Source of the DNA: Thermohalobaculum sp039027855
GTDB lineage: Bacteria > Pseudomonadota > Alphaproteobacteria > Rhodobacterales > Rhodobacteraceae
Direction of reading: 5' to 3'
Length of the DNA: 64,000 nt
Assembly: GCA_039027855.1 (NCBI GenBank)
Contig: JBCCJI010000011.1
Location: 65,759-129,758 of the forward strand
Position numbers and translations under genes: made by a program. Position 1 is the first letter of the stretch. The number at the start of each line of letters is the position of its first letter. The notes beneath the pieces are model-generated. The model ran no database searches. It was not told the origin of the DNA and was given only the letters and a program-made list of their open reading frames with translations. Shown piece by piece: positions 34,240 to 45,100 of this stretch.

Positions 34240-35468
34240 AGCACACCCTCGGCCTTGAGGTCGGCGATCTCCTCGGGCGCGAGCCCCATCTCGCCCCAGA
34301 CCTCGTCATTGTGCTGGCCAAGCTCGGGCGGCGGGGCCTCGACACGCGGCGCCACGCCGTCGATCTTCACACCGGTGCGCACAACCGTGACGTCACGGCC
34401 GACACCCGGCACATCGGGGAAGGTCGCGAGCAGGCCGCGATCCGCGATCTGCGGCTCGGCCATGATCTCGGGCACGCTCATCACCGGGCCGGCCGGGATG
34501 CCGATACCGTTCAGTTCGTCCACCCAGTCGCGCCCCGGCCGGGTGACCAGCACCGCCTCCAGCGCCGCGCGGAGGGGGTGGCGATGGCGCTTGCGATCAT
34601 CCCGGGTGGCATAGCGCGGATCGTCCAGCAGATGCTCGCAGCCGAGATGGGCGACCAGCGCGCGCCATTGTTCATCCTTGTTGGCGGCGATGTTGATCAT
34701 CCCGTCGGCCACCCGAAACCCGCCGGAGGGGGCGGCGGCGTTGTTCTCATTGCCCATGCGCGAGGGCGACACGCCGGCCATCAGGTGGTTCGAGACCGCC
34801 CAGCCCATGGTGACGATCATCGATTCCAGCATCGAGACGTCGATCATCGCCCCGCGCGGCCGGGCATTCAGCGCGGCCGAGATGGCCATCGCCGCGGTCA
34901 GCCCGGCGACGGTGTCGGCCACGGGATAGCCGACCCGCAGCGGCGGGCGGTCGGGCTCTCCGGTCATCTGCATAACGCCCGAGGCGCCCTGGATGATCTG
35001 GTCATAGGCCGGCCGGGCGATCCACGGCCCGTCCTGCCCAAAGCCCGAGATCGCGGCGTAGATCAGGCGCGGGTTCTCGGCCTTCAGCGCCGGATAATCG
35101 ACGCCGAGCCGCGCCATAACGCCTGGCCGGAAATTCTCGACAAGCACGTCATAGGCGCGCACCAGCCGCTTCAGCAGACCCACGCCGCGCGGGTCCTTGA
35201 GGTTCAGTGTGACCGAGCGCTTACCCGCGTTCTGGGCCAGGAAGCTGACACCCATATTCGCCCGGTTCAGCCCCGCATCGGCGCCCAGGTTGCGGGCGAG
35301 ATCGCCGCGCCCGGCCGCCTCGACTTTCAGCACCTCGGCGCCCAGATGCACCAGTTGGTGGCAGCAGAACGGGCCCGCCAGCACGTTGGTGAGGTCCAGC
35401 ACCCTGACCCCCGCCAGCGGCCGGGTCGTGTCGGGCTGCGCGCCGGCCTCAGTCACCCGAGGCGACAC
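34236..35468 (-). CDS. CaiB/BaiF (class III) CoA-transferase
   Basis: A 410-aa class III CoA-transferase that moves CoA from one acyl-CoA to a carboxylic acid. The catalytic Asp lies in PAYDQIIQGASGVMQMTGEPDRPPLRVGYPVADT, and the N-terminal CoA-site is LAGVRVLDLTNVLAGPFCCHQLVHLGAEVLKVEAAGRGD. The start is a GTG at 35468 inside the end of tctA (another GTG four codons later is possible). With the citryl-CoA-lyase-like gene translationally coupled downstream, it should activate the acid imported by TctABC. Confidence 0.88.
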   Translation of the reverse strand: MSPRVTEAGAQPDTTRPLAGVRVLDLTNVLAGPFCCHQLVHLGAEVLKVEAAGRGDLARNLGADAGLNRANMGVSFLAQNAGKRSVTLNLKDPRGVGLLKRLVRAYDVLVENFRPGVMARLGVDYPALKAENPRLIYAAISGFGQDGPWIARPAYDQIIQGASGVMQMTGEPDRPPLRVGYPVADTVAGLTAAMAISAALNARPRGAMIDVSMLESMIVTMGWAVSNHLMAGVSPSRMGNENNAAAPSGGFRVADGMINIAANKDEQWRALVAHLGCEHLLDDPRYATRDDRKRHRHPLRAALEAVLVTRPGRDWVDELNGIGIPAGPVMSVPEIMAEPQIADRGLLATFPDVPGVGRDVTVVRTGVKIDGVAPRVEAPPPELGQHNDEVWGEMGLAPEEIADLKAEGVL

Positions 35469-36966
35469 CTTCTGCCCGGAGACGCGCCCGGCGCGCGCGG
35501 TAGCTCGGCAGCATCACGAGCGCCAGCGCTACGATCAGCAGGCCAAGCGTCATCGGCCGCTCCCAGACGAAGCCGATACCATCGTACAGCTGCATGGCGC
35601 GGGCGAAGTTGTTCTCCAGCATCGGGCCGAGGATGAAGCCGATCAGCAGCGGCGCGAGCGGGTAATCGGCAAAACGCAGCGCCGTCGCCGCGATGCCGAA
35701 ACCGACCAGGATCAACAGTTCGGTCGCGTTGTTCTGCCCGATATAGGCGCCCATCAGCGTGAAGAAGAGGATGAAGGGGATCAGAAAGGTCCGCGGCACC
35801 GCCAGCACCTTAGCGATGTAGGGGATCAGCGGCAGGTTGAGGATCAACAGCACCACATTGCCGAGATACATCGATATGATGACAGCCCAGAAGATGTCGG
35901 GCTCGTCCACCATCAGCCGCGGCCCGGGCGAGACGTTGAGCGCGATGAGCGCACCGAGCAGGATCGCCGTCGTCCCCGATCCCGGGATCCCGAGCGTCAG
36001 CAGCGGCACGAACGATCCCGTACAGGCGGCGTTGTTGGCGCTCTCGGGCGCGGCCAGGCCCTTCAGCGAGCCGTTGCCGAATTCCTTCTGCTCTTCCTTG
36101 GTGGCAAGGTTCCGCTCCACCGCATAGCCGAGGAACGAGGCGATGGTCGCGCCCGCCCCCGGCATGACGCCGATCAGGAAGCCCTGCACCGATTGGCGCC
36201 CGATCACCGGCGCGATCTGGCGCGCCTCGGCACGGGTGATGCGCAGATCCTTGATCTGGCCGTCGCTGTCGCCGGTCTTGGAGCGGTTGGGGTCGAGCAC
36301 GAGGTAGATCGCCTCGGGCAGTGCGAACATCGCCATGGCGAGCGTGATGAAGCCAAAGCCCGACTGCAGATCCATGATCCCGCCGGTAAAGCGCGGCAGG
36401 TTGAACAGCACCCCCTCGCCCACCGTCGCCATGATGAGGCCGAGGATCGTCATCAGAAGCGCCTTCAGCACCTGCCCCGATCCGGCGAATGCCGCGATGG
36501 CCGACAGGCCCAACACCATCAGCGCGAAGTACTCGGCCGAGTGGAACAGGAGCGCGACCGAGGCGAGCGCCGGCGCGAAGATCAACAGCAGCACCGCACC
36601 GAGCGTGCCCCCGGCAAAGGACGAGATCGCCGCCACCGTCAACGCCTTGCCCGCCTTGCCCTGCCGGGTCAGCGGATAGCCGTCGAAACTGGTCGCGACC
36701 GTCGAGGCGACGCCGGGCGCATTGATCAGGATCGACGAGGTCGAGCCGCCGAAGATCGCGCCATAATACACGCCGGCCAGCAGGATCAGCGCGGCCGAGG
36801 GATCGCCGATGGTGATCGCGACCGGGATCATGATCGCGATGATCGACATGGGTCCGAGGCCCGGCAGCATGCCGATGAAGGTGCCGATCAGGCAGCCGCC
36901 CACCACCATGGCGAGGTTTTTGATCGAAAACGCCGTGCCGAGGCCGATCAGCAATCCTTCAAGCAT
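35449..36966 (-). CDS. tctA: Tripartite tricarboxylate transporter, large permease TctA
   Basis: Large membrane subunit (505 aa, about 12 helices) of a TTT-type secondary transporter. Signatures include IGTFIGMLPGLGPMSIIAIMIPVA, GAIFGGSTSSILINAPGVASTVATSFDGYPL and TLGIPGSGTTAILLGALIALNVSPGP. It is preceded by tctB (10 bases) and overlaps the CoA-transferase start. Substrate class is di- or tricarboxylates such as citrate. Confidence 0.95.
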   Translation of the reverse strand: MLEGLLIGLGTAFSIKNLAMVVGGCLIGTFIGMLPGLGPMSIIAIMIPVAITIGDPSAALILLAGVYYGAIFGGSTSSILINAPGVASTVATSFDGYPLTRQGKAGKALTVAAISSFAGGTLGAVLLLIFAPALASVALLFHSAEYFALMVLGLSAIAAFAGSGQVLKALLMTILGLIMATVGEGVLFNLPRFTGGIMDLQSGFGFITLAMAMFALPEAIYLVLDPNRSKTGDSDGQIKDLRITRAEARQIAPVIGRQSVQGFLIGVMPGAGATIASFLGYAVERNLATKEEQKEFGNGSLKGLAAPESANNAACTGSFVPLLTLGIPGSGTTAILLGALIALNVSPGPRLMVDEPDIFWAVIISMYLGNVVLLILNLPLIPYIAKVLAVPRTFLIPFILFFTLMGAYIGQNNATELLILVGFGIAATALRFADYPLAPLLIGFILGPMLENNFARAMQLYDGIGFVWERPMTLGLLIVALALVMLPSYRARRARLRAEGVASGD

Positions 36967-36975
36967 CGCGCATCC

Positions 36976-37455
36976 TCACAGAAAACTCGGCAGGGGCCGC
37001 AGCACGATGCCAAGCACCGCGTCGACCAACCACCAGATCGACCCGGCGGCGACCGCCGCGACCACCAGCGTCAGCACGATCCGCCGTTCCCCCAGCACAA
37101 GGCTGCCGCCCGCGAGAAACAGCACGGTCGAGGCGATGAAGCCGAGCGGACGAAGCAGCAGCGCATAGGCCACCATCATGGCGATCAGCACCAGCGCCTG
37201 GACCAGCTTGTACTCGGTCAGACGGCGGTAGTTGATGTCACCGGCCTTCGGCTCGCTCTCCTTCTCCAGCCCCAGCAGGATGGCGAGCGACAGGGCGACC
37301 GCGATCACCGACAGGATCTTGGGAAAGCTCGACGGCCAGACGGGGTTGCGCTGCATGATCGGCGGCAGCAGCCCGTCCATCGCGAACCAGGCGGTGTAGC
37401 CGTAGACGGCCGCGATCAGCAGGATACCGAGCGCCAGCCAACGGTCGAGGGCCAT
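36976..37455 (-). CDS. tctB: Tripartite tricarboxylate transporter, small permease TctB
   Basis: Small membrane subunit of 159 aa with four predicted helices (about 10-25, 45-62, 85-120, 130-150), including KLVQALVLIAMMVAYALLLRPLGFIASTVLFLAGGSLVLGERR. Start ATG is preceded by GGAGG. Located between tctC and tctA, the normal order for this system. Confidence 0.9.
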   Translation of the reverse strand: MALDRWLALGILLIAAVYGYTAWFAMDGLLPPIMQRNPVWPSSFPKILSVIAVALSLAILLGLEKESEPKAGDINYRRLTEYKLVQALVLIAMMVAYALLLRPLGFIASTVLFLAGGSLVLGERRIVLTLVVAAVAAGSIWWLVDAVLGIVLRPLPSFL

Positions 37456-37530
37456 GATGGGGGCCTCCTAAGTCCGGGATAGGCCGCCGAGCGGTGGGGC
37501 GCGACCCGGCAACCGGAACGGTGAGCCGTT

Positions 37531-37704
37531 GGTGGGCTTGAACCCCACCCTTACGCGCGCCATCGGAGCGACACGGGTTATGGTGGGGTCAAACCCCACC
37601 CTACGGCGCGGAGGATCGACACGTAGGATGGGGTTTGACCCCACCGCACGCCCACGGCACGGGGCATCGGATCCGCACCGCGTAGGGTGGGGTTCTACCC
37701 CACC
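37531..37704. repeat. Four REP-like palindromes between tctC and tctB
   Basis: Four copies of a GGTGGGG-N5-CCCCACC hairpin flanked by CCTACG or CGTAGG: 37531-37555 and 37582-37605 in one orientation, 37622-37645 and 37681-37704 in the opposite one. Each can form a 5- to 7-bp stem. Location between the receptor and permease genes of one operon suggests an mRNA-stability or expression-ratio element. Confidence 0.85.
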
Positions 37705-37730
37705 AACGGCCCCACCACGCAGCAACAGGA

Positions 37731-38726
37731 TCAGAGGAAGCCGAGCTTCTTCATCAAGTCGCCGATCTGCTTTTCCTGGTCCTCGAGGAACGTCGCGAAC
37801 TCGTCGCCCGGGTTGTAGATATTGACCCAGCCGTTGCGGGCGCGCACGGCCTCCCACTCGGGCGTGTCGTACATCTTGCCCAGCATCTCGATGTAGGCCG
37901 CGCGCTTGTCGTCGGGCAGGCCCGGGGCCGCAAAGAACCCGCGCCAGTTGACGAAGGTCGCGTCGATGCCCTGCTCCTTCATCGTCGGCGCATCGAAGGC
38001 CCCGACCCGCTCGGGCGCGGTCACGCCCAGGATCTTGACCTCGCCCGCCTTGGCCAGTTCGACCGCCTCGGAAAACCCGGTCGAGAGCGCCTTGATCTCG
38101 CCCGAGAGCAGCGCGGCCATCGCCTTGCCGCCCGCGTCATAGGCCAGATACTTGACCGCGATGGGGTCCTCGCCCGCAGCCTCCATCACCAGCGCGGCCA
38201 CCAGATGGTCCATGCCGCCGGGAACCGATCCGCCGCCGATGGCGGTGTCGTTCGGATCGGCCTGGAAGGCGCCAAGCAGATCACCCATCGAATTCAGCGG
38301 GCTATCGCTATCGACCACGATCGCCGCGTAGTCGCCGATGGTGCCGGCCACCAGCGTCAGATCGCGGAAGCTCTGCGGAAAGACGCCTGTCAGCGAGCGG
38401 ATGACGATGGGCGTCGAGTTCACCATCAGCGTGTTGTGGCTGCTGTCGGCGTTCTCGATCAGAAAGCCGATGGCCTTGCCGCCGCCGCCGCCCGACATGT
38501 TCTCGAAGGACGCCGTGCCGACGATCCCGGCGCCGGTCAGCGCCTCGCCCGTGCCGCGCGCCGTGCCGTCCCAGCCGCCGCCGGCGCCGCCGGGGATCAG
38601 GAAATGCACCTCGTCGACCACCTGGTCGGCAGCCTTTGCAGCGCCGGCGCCAAAGCCGAGGCCAAGTCCTGCCGTCGCCATGATCGCTGCCAGCGCCGAA
38701 CGCCGCGCAAGAGTGAAAGCCGTCAT
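37731..38726 (-). CDS. tctC: Tripartite tricarboxylate transporter receptor TctC
   Basis: Periplasmic binding protein (Bug family), 331 aa, with a signal that contains ARRSALAAIMATAGLG (Sec or Tat). Family features include VHFLIPGGAGGGWDGTARGTGEAL, IGGGSVPGGMDHLVAALVMEAAGED, and GEIKALSTGFSEAVELAKAGEVKILGVTAPERV. Begins the block tctC-tctB-tctA-CoA transferase-lyase-TAXI receptor-permease. Confidence 0.93.
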   Translation of the reverse strand: MTAFTLARRSALAAIMATAGLGLGFGAGAAKAADQVVDEVHFLIPGGAGGGWDGTARGTGEALTGAGIVGTASFENMSGGGGGKAIGFLIENADSSHNTLMVNSTPIVIRSLTGVFPQSFRDLTLVAGTIGDYAAIVVDSDSPLNSMGDLLGAFQADPNDTAIGGGSVPGGMDHLVAALVMEAAGEDPIAVKYLAYDAGGKAMAALLSGEIKALSTGFSEAVELAKAGEVKILGVTAPERVGAFDAPTMKEQGIDATFVNWRGFFAAPGLPDDKRAAYIEMLGKMYDTPEWEAVRARNGWVNIYNPGDEFATFLEDQEKQIGDLMKKLGFL

Positions 38727-39180
38727 CAGGATCCTCCCGTCTCAGCCCCGGGGATCGGGGCATCGTTGTCTTCCGCTCTCCGTCACGTCCGTTTGGGCGC
38801 AGATTTCGGGAACGGTTTTCGGCATGCAGACTTACCGATGATTCCAGCGCCGTCGAGCCGTCATCTGTCCGAAACGATCCCGATCCCGCGAGAAACTGCC
38901 GGTTTGTCTGTAAAGCCAGCGCCCTGAGGGCGGCTCGCTGGCGCGTAAAGCCACCTGACGCAGAGCGCTCTGGGCGGCGTCTGGGCGCCCTTGGGGTGAG
39001 AGCGTTGAATGCGTGGCACCTTCGCGCCTGGCGGGAAACCCACCGTCAACCATTCAGCGCCTATCCCAAAGGCTGGCGTGGTGGAGCGTCGCGTCTCTGC
39101 CGGCATCGCCCGCGGAGCCTGCAGCAGCATGGGGACCATGCGGCAACCCAACGCGTCGAGCGGACCAGAAGGACGTCGCG
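38727..39180. other. Divergent control region of the tct block and rkpA
   Basis: 454 bases with no supported gene. A strong nested hairpin lies at 38915-38942 (GCCAGCG/CGCTGGC with an inner GCCC-TGA-GGGC). AAGGACG ahead of the ATG at 39181 is the likely rkpA ribosome site. No recognisable operator was found. Confidence 0.55.
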
Positions 39181-42100
39181 ATGAATGCAGGACGCGCAGG
39201 AGAAGCCCTGCCCCGAAGAGCCGGTGACGATCCTTCCGCATGCGGTGATGCTGAAGCGATACCCCATGGCGGCGATGTCCTCGCCCTCGATCTTGCGATC
39301 GTCGGGCGGGCCTGCCGGTTGCCGGATGCGCCAGATGTGGCGCGCTTCTGGCGCCTGCTGCGTTCGGGGCGATCGGCCATCGGGACCGTACCGCAGGATC
39401 GCTGGGCATCGGGCAAGTTCTCGCATCAGGCGGGCGCCGAGCAGGCAGAGACCGGCGCGACGCCGGCAGGACACAGCTATACCCAGGCGGCGGGCATCCT
39501 CGACGATCTCTGGGATTTCGACGCTGCCCGTTTCGGCATCGCCCCGCGCGAGGCCAGCCAGATGGACCCGCAGCAACGCATCGCGCTTGAGCTGGCCGAC
39601 ACGGCGCTGGCCGAGGCCGGGCTTTCCCGCGCCGGCCAGCGCGAGGGTCTGCAGATGGGTGTCTGGGTCGGCGCCTCGGCGATGGACCACGCGCAGCGCT
39701 TCGCCGGCGATATCGAAGCGATCGACAGCCCCTTCATGACCGGCAACACGCTGTCGATCATCGCCAACCGGATCGCCCATGCCTTCGATGCGCGCGGGCC
39801 GAGCCTGACGGTCGATACCGCCTGTGCCTCGGGCCTGACCGCGTTGCATATGGCGGCAGCGGCGCTGGATCGGGGCGCGGTGGACGTGGCGGTGGTCGTC
39901 GCCGTCAACGCGCTGCTGCAGCCGTGGAACTTTGTCGGCTTCTCGCGTGCGCGGATGCTGTCACCGACCGGGCGATGCCGGCCCTTCGCCGCGGGTGCGG
40001 ACGGTTATGTTCGGGCCGAGGGCGGCGTCGCCTTCGTGTTGATACGCCGCGAGGAGGCCGAGGCAGCGCAACGCCCGGTGCACGGCCGGATCAGGGGGAG
40101 CGGTATCGGCACCGATGGCTGGACGCCGGGGCTGACGCGACCCTCTGCCGATGCACAGGCGGCACTGATCGCAGCGGTGCACGGGAAAGCGGCGCAAAGT
40201 GGCGGCCCCGTCCCCTCGGATCTCGCCTTCGTCGAGGCGCATGGCACCGGCACACCGACCGGTGATCCGATCGAGGTCGAGGCGCTGTCCCGGGCGCTGG
40301 GTGCCGCGCGCGCCGCCGCAGGTCTTGGCCCGCTGCCCGTCGGCTCGGCCAAGTCCAATATCGGCCATCTCGAACCAGCCGCCGGACTGGTCGGTCTGCT
40401 GAAAGCGACGCTTGCGCTCGAGGAGCGCTGGCTGCCGCCGACGCTCGGCGCCGGCCGGCTCATGGGCGCGCTGACGGAGGTGGCGGGGATCGAGGTGGCG
40501 CGCAGGGGCCAGACGGTGACAGGCACTACGCCCACCGCCGCCGTCTCCGCCTTCGGCTTCGGCGGCGCCAATGCCCATGTTCTCATCCAGGCGTCGACGG
40601 CAAGCTCACGCAGAACGGCGCCACCGCACTCAACCCCCACGGCGTCACGCCGGGAGACGCTGCCAGCAGACGATGGCGATAAAGCCGGAACGGGGGCGCC
40701 AAGGGCTTTGCCGCCACTTTTGCTGAGCGCCCGCGACACCGCCGGCTTGGCGCAGCTTGTCGATGACTGGCGGCGATACCTCCGGGTTCTGCCGCCCGAT
40801 CAGCTGGCGCCGACACTCCGGGCACACGGGCACCGCGCGGCGCGGCATGCCACCCGCGCGGTGCTTGAGGTCACGGGCACCGCAACACCAAAACGCCCAC
40901 CCAACGGCGGACAGGGTCGCGCACAGGATCGCGCACAGGGCCACACACGGGACCCCGCATTAGACCCCGCACCCGGCCGCGCGCTAGGCCGTGCCCTCGA
41001 TGCCCTGTCGGCCGCGCTGGCAGAGCAAGGCGATGCACCGACCGAAGGGCGCCGATCCGGGCGGCACTGGCGCTGGCGGCTCGGCGGCGGCACGGGGCCC
41101 GCGCTCTCGGGCGGAGAGCCGGCCGGTGGGCCGCGGAAGATCGCGTTCGTGTTTGCCGGCAATGGCGGGCAGTGGGCGGGCATGGGACGGACCCTGATCG
41201 CCGAGGACAGTGCCGCACGCGCCGCTGCCGAGGCTACCGACAGAGCCTTTGTCTCGGCCGGGATCGCCTCGCCTCTCGCCCTGATCATGCAGGCTGACGA
41301 CGCCGCGCTGGAGGACAGTGTCGCAGCGCAGGCGACGGTTTTCCTGCTGCAGGTCGCCCAGGTCGAGGCGCTCCGCGCTGCCGGTCTCGCCCCAGACATC
41401 GTGGCCGGTCATTCGCTCGGCGAAGTGGCTGCGGCCTGGTGCTCGGGACGGCTGACACTCGCGGCGGCAGCGCGCTTGGTGGTCGGGCGCGCGCGCGCGG
41501 TGGCGCCTCTGCGCGGTCTCGGCGGCATGGCAACCCTCGCCACGGATCAGGCCACCGCGCATGGCCTGCTGGAGAGGACACGACAGGCTATGGCCGAGGC
41601 GGGCGAGCTGGCACCCCTCCTCGACATCGCCGCGGTCAATGCACCGCGCGCGACGACAGTTTCGGGATCGGAAGAGGCTTTGGCGGCCCTATTGCGCCTC
41701 GCCAGGCGGGCACGGGTCGCGATGCTGCGACTGCAGGTCCCGTATCCCTATCACGGCGCAGCGCTGGATCAGGTCGCAGACGCGCTGAGGGCGGCGGGCA
41801 TGGGCCTCGAGGGTGGAGATCGCCGCTTGCCGATGGTCTCGGGCATCGACGGCCAGCCACTGCCCGAAGGGCCGCCCGATGCCGACTACTGGTGGCGGAA
41901 CGCCCGACACCCCGTCGGCTTCGAGCGGGCCGTACAGGCACTGCACGACGCCGGCGCCCGGGTCCATGTCGAAATCGGGCCGCGCCCGCTCCTCGCCCGC
42001 CACATCGGCGCGATCCTCGCCGCGTCGAACGCCGATAAATCGGCAACGGGCTCCACCATCCTAGGCCTCGCGCGGGGTCCGGGACAGCCTGATGTCACGC

Positions 42101-45100
42101 CCTCTTCTCTTGCCCTAGACGCACTCATCGCCGGAGCGGCCTCCGATGACCGGGCGTTGTTCGGCGCGGTCGAGGCCGCGCGCCCTGGCCCGGTCGCCGC
42201 GCCGGCGCGACAGAGCTATCGCCAAGGGGTCACACCCGGTGGCAGCGATCTTTTCGGCCTGGACGAGACCGGAAGGCGCGGAGTTTCGGGCGATGGCACA
42301 GCCGATCGTGCCGGCGGCGTCACGGCCGCGACCCGGTCCCGCGGGGCCCACCCCCGCCTCGGCTTCCGTGACCGCGGACAGACTGGCCCTTGGCTGGCAC
42401 GGCTCGACGCCGGCGCCGGGCATTGGCTGGGCGACCATCGTCTGAATGGCACACCGGTCATGCCGGCGATGGGCTGGGCAGAGATCGCACTCGCGGCGGC
42501 CCGGCGCCTGCTGCCCGATGGCCCGGTCGAGGTGCAAGAGCTTTTGCCTGCGGGGCTGGTGAGCCTCGCGACAGCGCGGCGCCTCAGAACGACGGCCACA
42601 CCCGATGGCGCCCGGGTCACGATCGAGCATTCAGCCGAGGCGCAAGGGACGACGCCGACGGGCAATGCCACTTGGCGCCTCGCGGCTCAGGCGCGCCTCA
42701 GCCGTGGCGCCGCGACCCCACCATGGCCGACGCTCGGTCAATCCGGCGGTCTCCGTGCAGGCGACAGAGGCGCGCCGCAACAACCCATCGACGGCACGCT
42801 CTACGACCATCTCACCCGCGCCGGTCTCGACTATGGTGCAGCGTTCCGACGGACGGGCCCGGTGCAAGACTATACCACTGCGCCGCAATCTGAGGGTGGT
42901 GCTCATCATCGCTACGGTGTCGATCAAGACACACCGGATGACACTGACCCGGATCTCCTTCACCCGACGGTGCTGGACGCCGCACTTCACGGGCTTGCCC
43001 GCCTCATCGCAGCACCGCAGGAGTCATCTCGAGACTGCGGCAGTCACGGGCTCAACCAGGATGCCTGCCACGATGCCTGGCTGCCCACACGCATCGGTCG
43101 GCTCTGGCTGGCTGATCCCGAAGTCTTCACCCCCCGCATCGGTCTGACGGTCGAGGCCATCCTGATCCGCCGCGGCGCGGAAAGCGCGATCGCCTCGCTG
43201 GCGATCTCTCGACAAGACGGCCAGATCCTAGCCGTCATCGACCAGCTGGTGCTCGAACGCCTGGCGCAGAGGATGCCGGAAAGCACGGCGCCAAGCGCGG
43301 AATGGATCAGCGTGCTGGAACCCGTGACGCCTGCGGAGGGCCCCGATGGGTCGGCCAGCGACACTGTCGCCGATACCGCCGTGGCACTCCTGCAGCGAGA
43401 GGGCGCATGGCGGCGGGACGTCGCCGCCGTGGCAAGCGACCAAGGCACCGCTCAGAACAAGCTTCAGCCAGCCTCGGTGCTCCTGCTCGATGAAATCGGC
43501 CATGCCGCCGCTCAGGAGGAGGACGGCGTTACCACCGGCGGTGCCACGGCGCAGACAGCTGCAACCGAGCCTCTGGGGGAAACAATCCCAGCGCTGATCG
43601 CCGTAGCGCCGGACACCGCCGCCGATCTCATTGGCGCGCTCAAACACCGTGATGGCCTCGACACGTCAGGGCCTGCGGCGGCGATGCCGGATCTGCGCGA
43701 CCGCGCAACCAACGCCCTCCTCGACGCCTTTCTCGGCGCGCTCCAGCAGAGCTTAAACGCCAAGGCGTTGACGACCCTAGACTGCCGCGCGCCGATTGCG
43801 CGCGCGGCGTCGCCATTGCCCGGAGATCCGACCCTTACCGGCCCCGATCCGCAACCCGCGCGCCATTCACCCGAGGGCGCCCGCGCCGACATCATCGTCG
43901 CAGCCGATGCCTACGCCCTCGACGATCCACGCCTCGCGCCCGGGGGTCTTGTGATTGTTGCCTCGGCCAGACCTGCGTCTTCGCAGATCGATGGAGGAGG
44001 GCCGACACCCCTGTCGTCGCGGCGCGTGGGGACAGATTTTGGCGACGTGACGCTAACGCTCTACCGCGCAGCGGCGCAAACGCCCGAGGTTCAGGCACTG
44101 CCTAACCCGATCACCTGGCGCTCAGGGCGTGGCAGGCGCGAGCTTTCTCCGCTGGCCGCGGCGCTGGAACACGCGCTCTCCGCCCGACGAGCGGCCGCCG
44201 CGCCGCAAGGAAAGCACGGCGCTTCGCAGTCCGATGCCACGATCACCCGCGCTTCCCTTAGCGCTATGCCGTCACCCGGAGAGACGGTGGTTGTCGCTCC
44301 GCCAGAAGCACCGCCAGAAGCACCGCTCGCCGGCCATGACAGCGATCCTGCCGACACAACCCACGCAGAGAAGAGCGTCGCCGCACGGATCGCCTTAGCC
44401 CGCCGCATCGCTAAAACGCCGATGTCAGAGCGACCGCGCGCGATCGTCTTTTTGTCGCGCGGTGCCCTCGGCCCTGCGGTACCCGGGGAAGGCTGGCGGG
44501 CCGCGGATGCGGCGCTGCCCGGACTGGTGCGAACGCTGATCAACGAACTCGCGCCAGTCGAGATCCGCTTGGTCGACCTCGACCCCGCTCTCGATAATGC
44601 GCAGTCCGCCGCAGCACTTGCCGAGATCGTGACGACCCCGCCACGGGCGCGCATCCTGCATGTCGGGCCTGATGGGGTGCGGTCACTTCTGATCACCCGG
44701 CGCACCACACGTGGGGACGCGGGCGGGAAGCGTCTCATCCGGCGCGGCGGTGACGCGGTCTGGCAGACCGAGGCCCATGATGGCGCCAGTGCGGCCGGGC
44801 CCGCCACCTCGCTGGCAACGCCCCCACAGCCCGCGCCCGGAACCTCGCCCTCGACGGATCGCCCATCGGGCCCGGCGATCCTTGCGCGGGCGCATGATGC
44901 AGCGGCCCGGTCGCTAACCCCCGGAAAGGTTCGGATCGCCGTCGCGGCCACGGGTGCCAACTATCGCGATGCCCTCTGGCGGGGTGGTCATCTCCCGGCC
45001 GAGGCGATGGAGGCCGGGTTCTGCGGCGCAACGCTCGGCATGGAATGCGCCGGGCGGATCGTGGCGAGCGGGCCTGGCTGCGCGCTTCCCGTGGGTGCTG

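Noticed and set aside
35197..37482. 761-codon plus-strand frame over tctA and tctB
   Set aside because: Antisense to well-conserved transporter genes; sequence is Arg/His/Gln-rich, typical of the complement of membrane-protein codons.
37531..37704. CRISPR array
   Set aside because: The four repeats are palindromes in mixed orientation with uneven spacing (40-59 bases) and there are no cas genes; this is a REP-like cluster.
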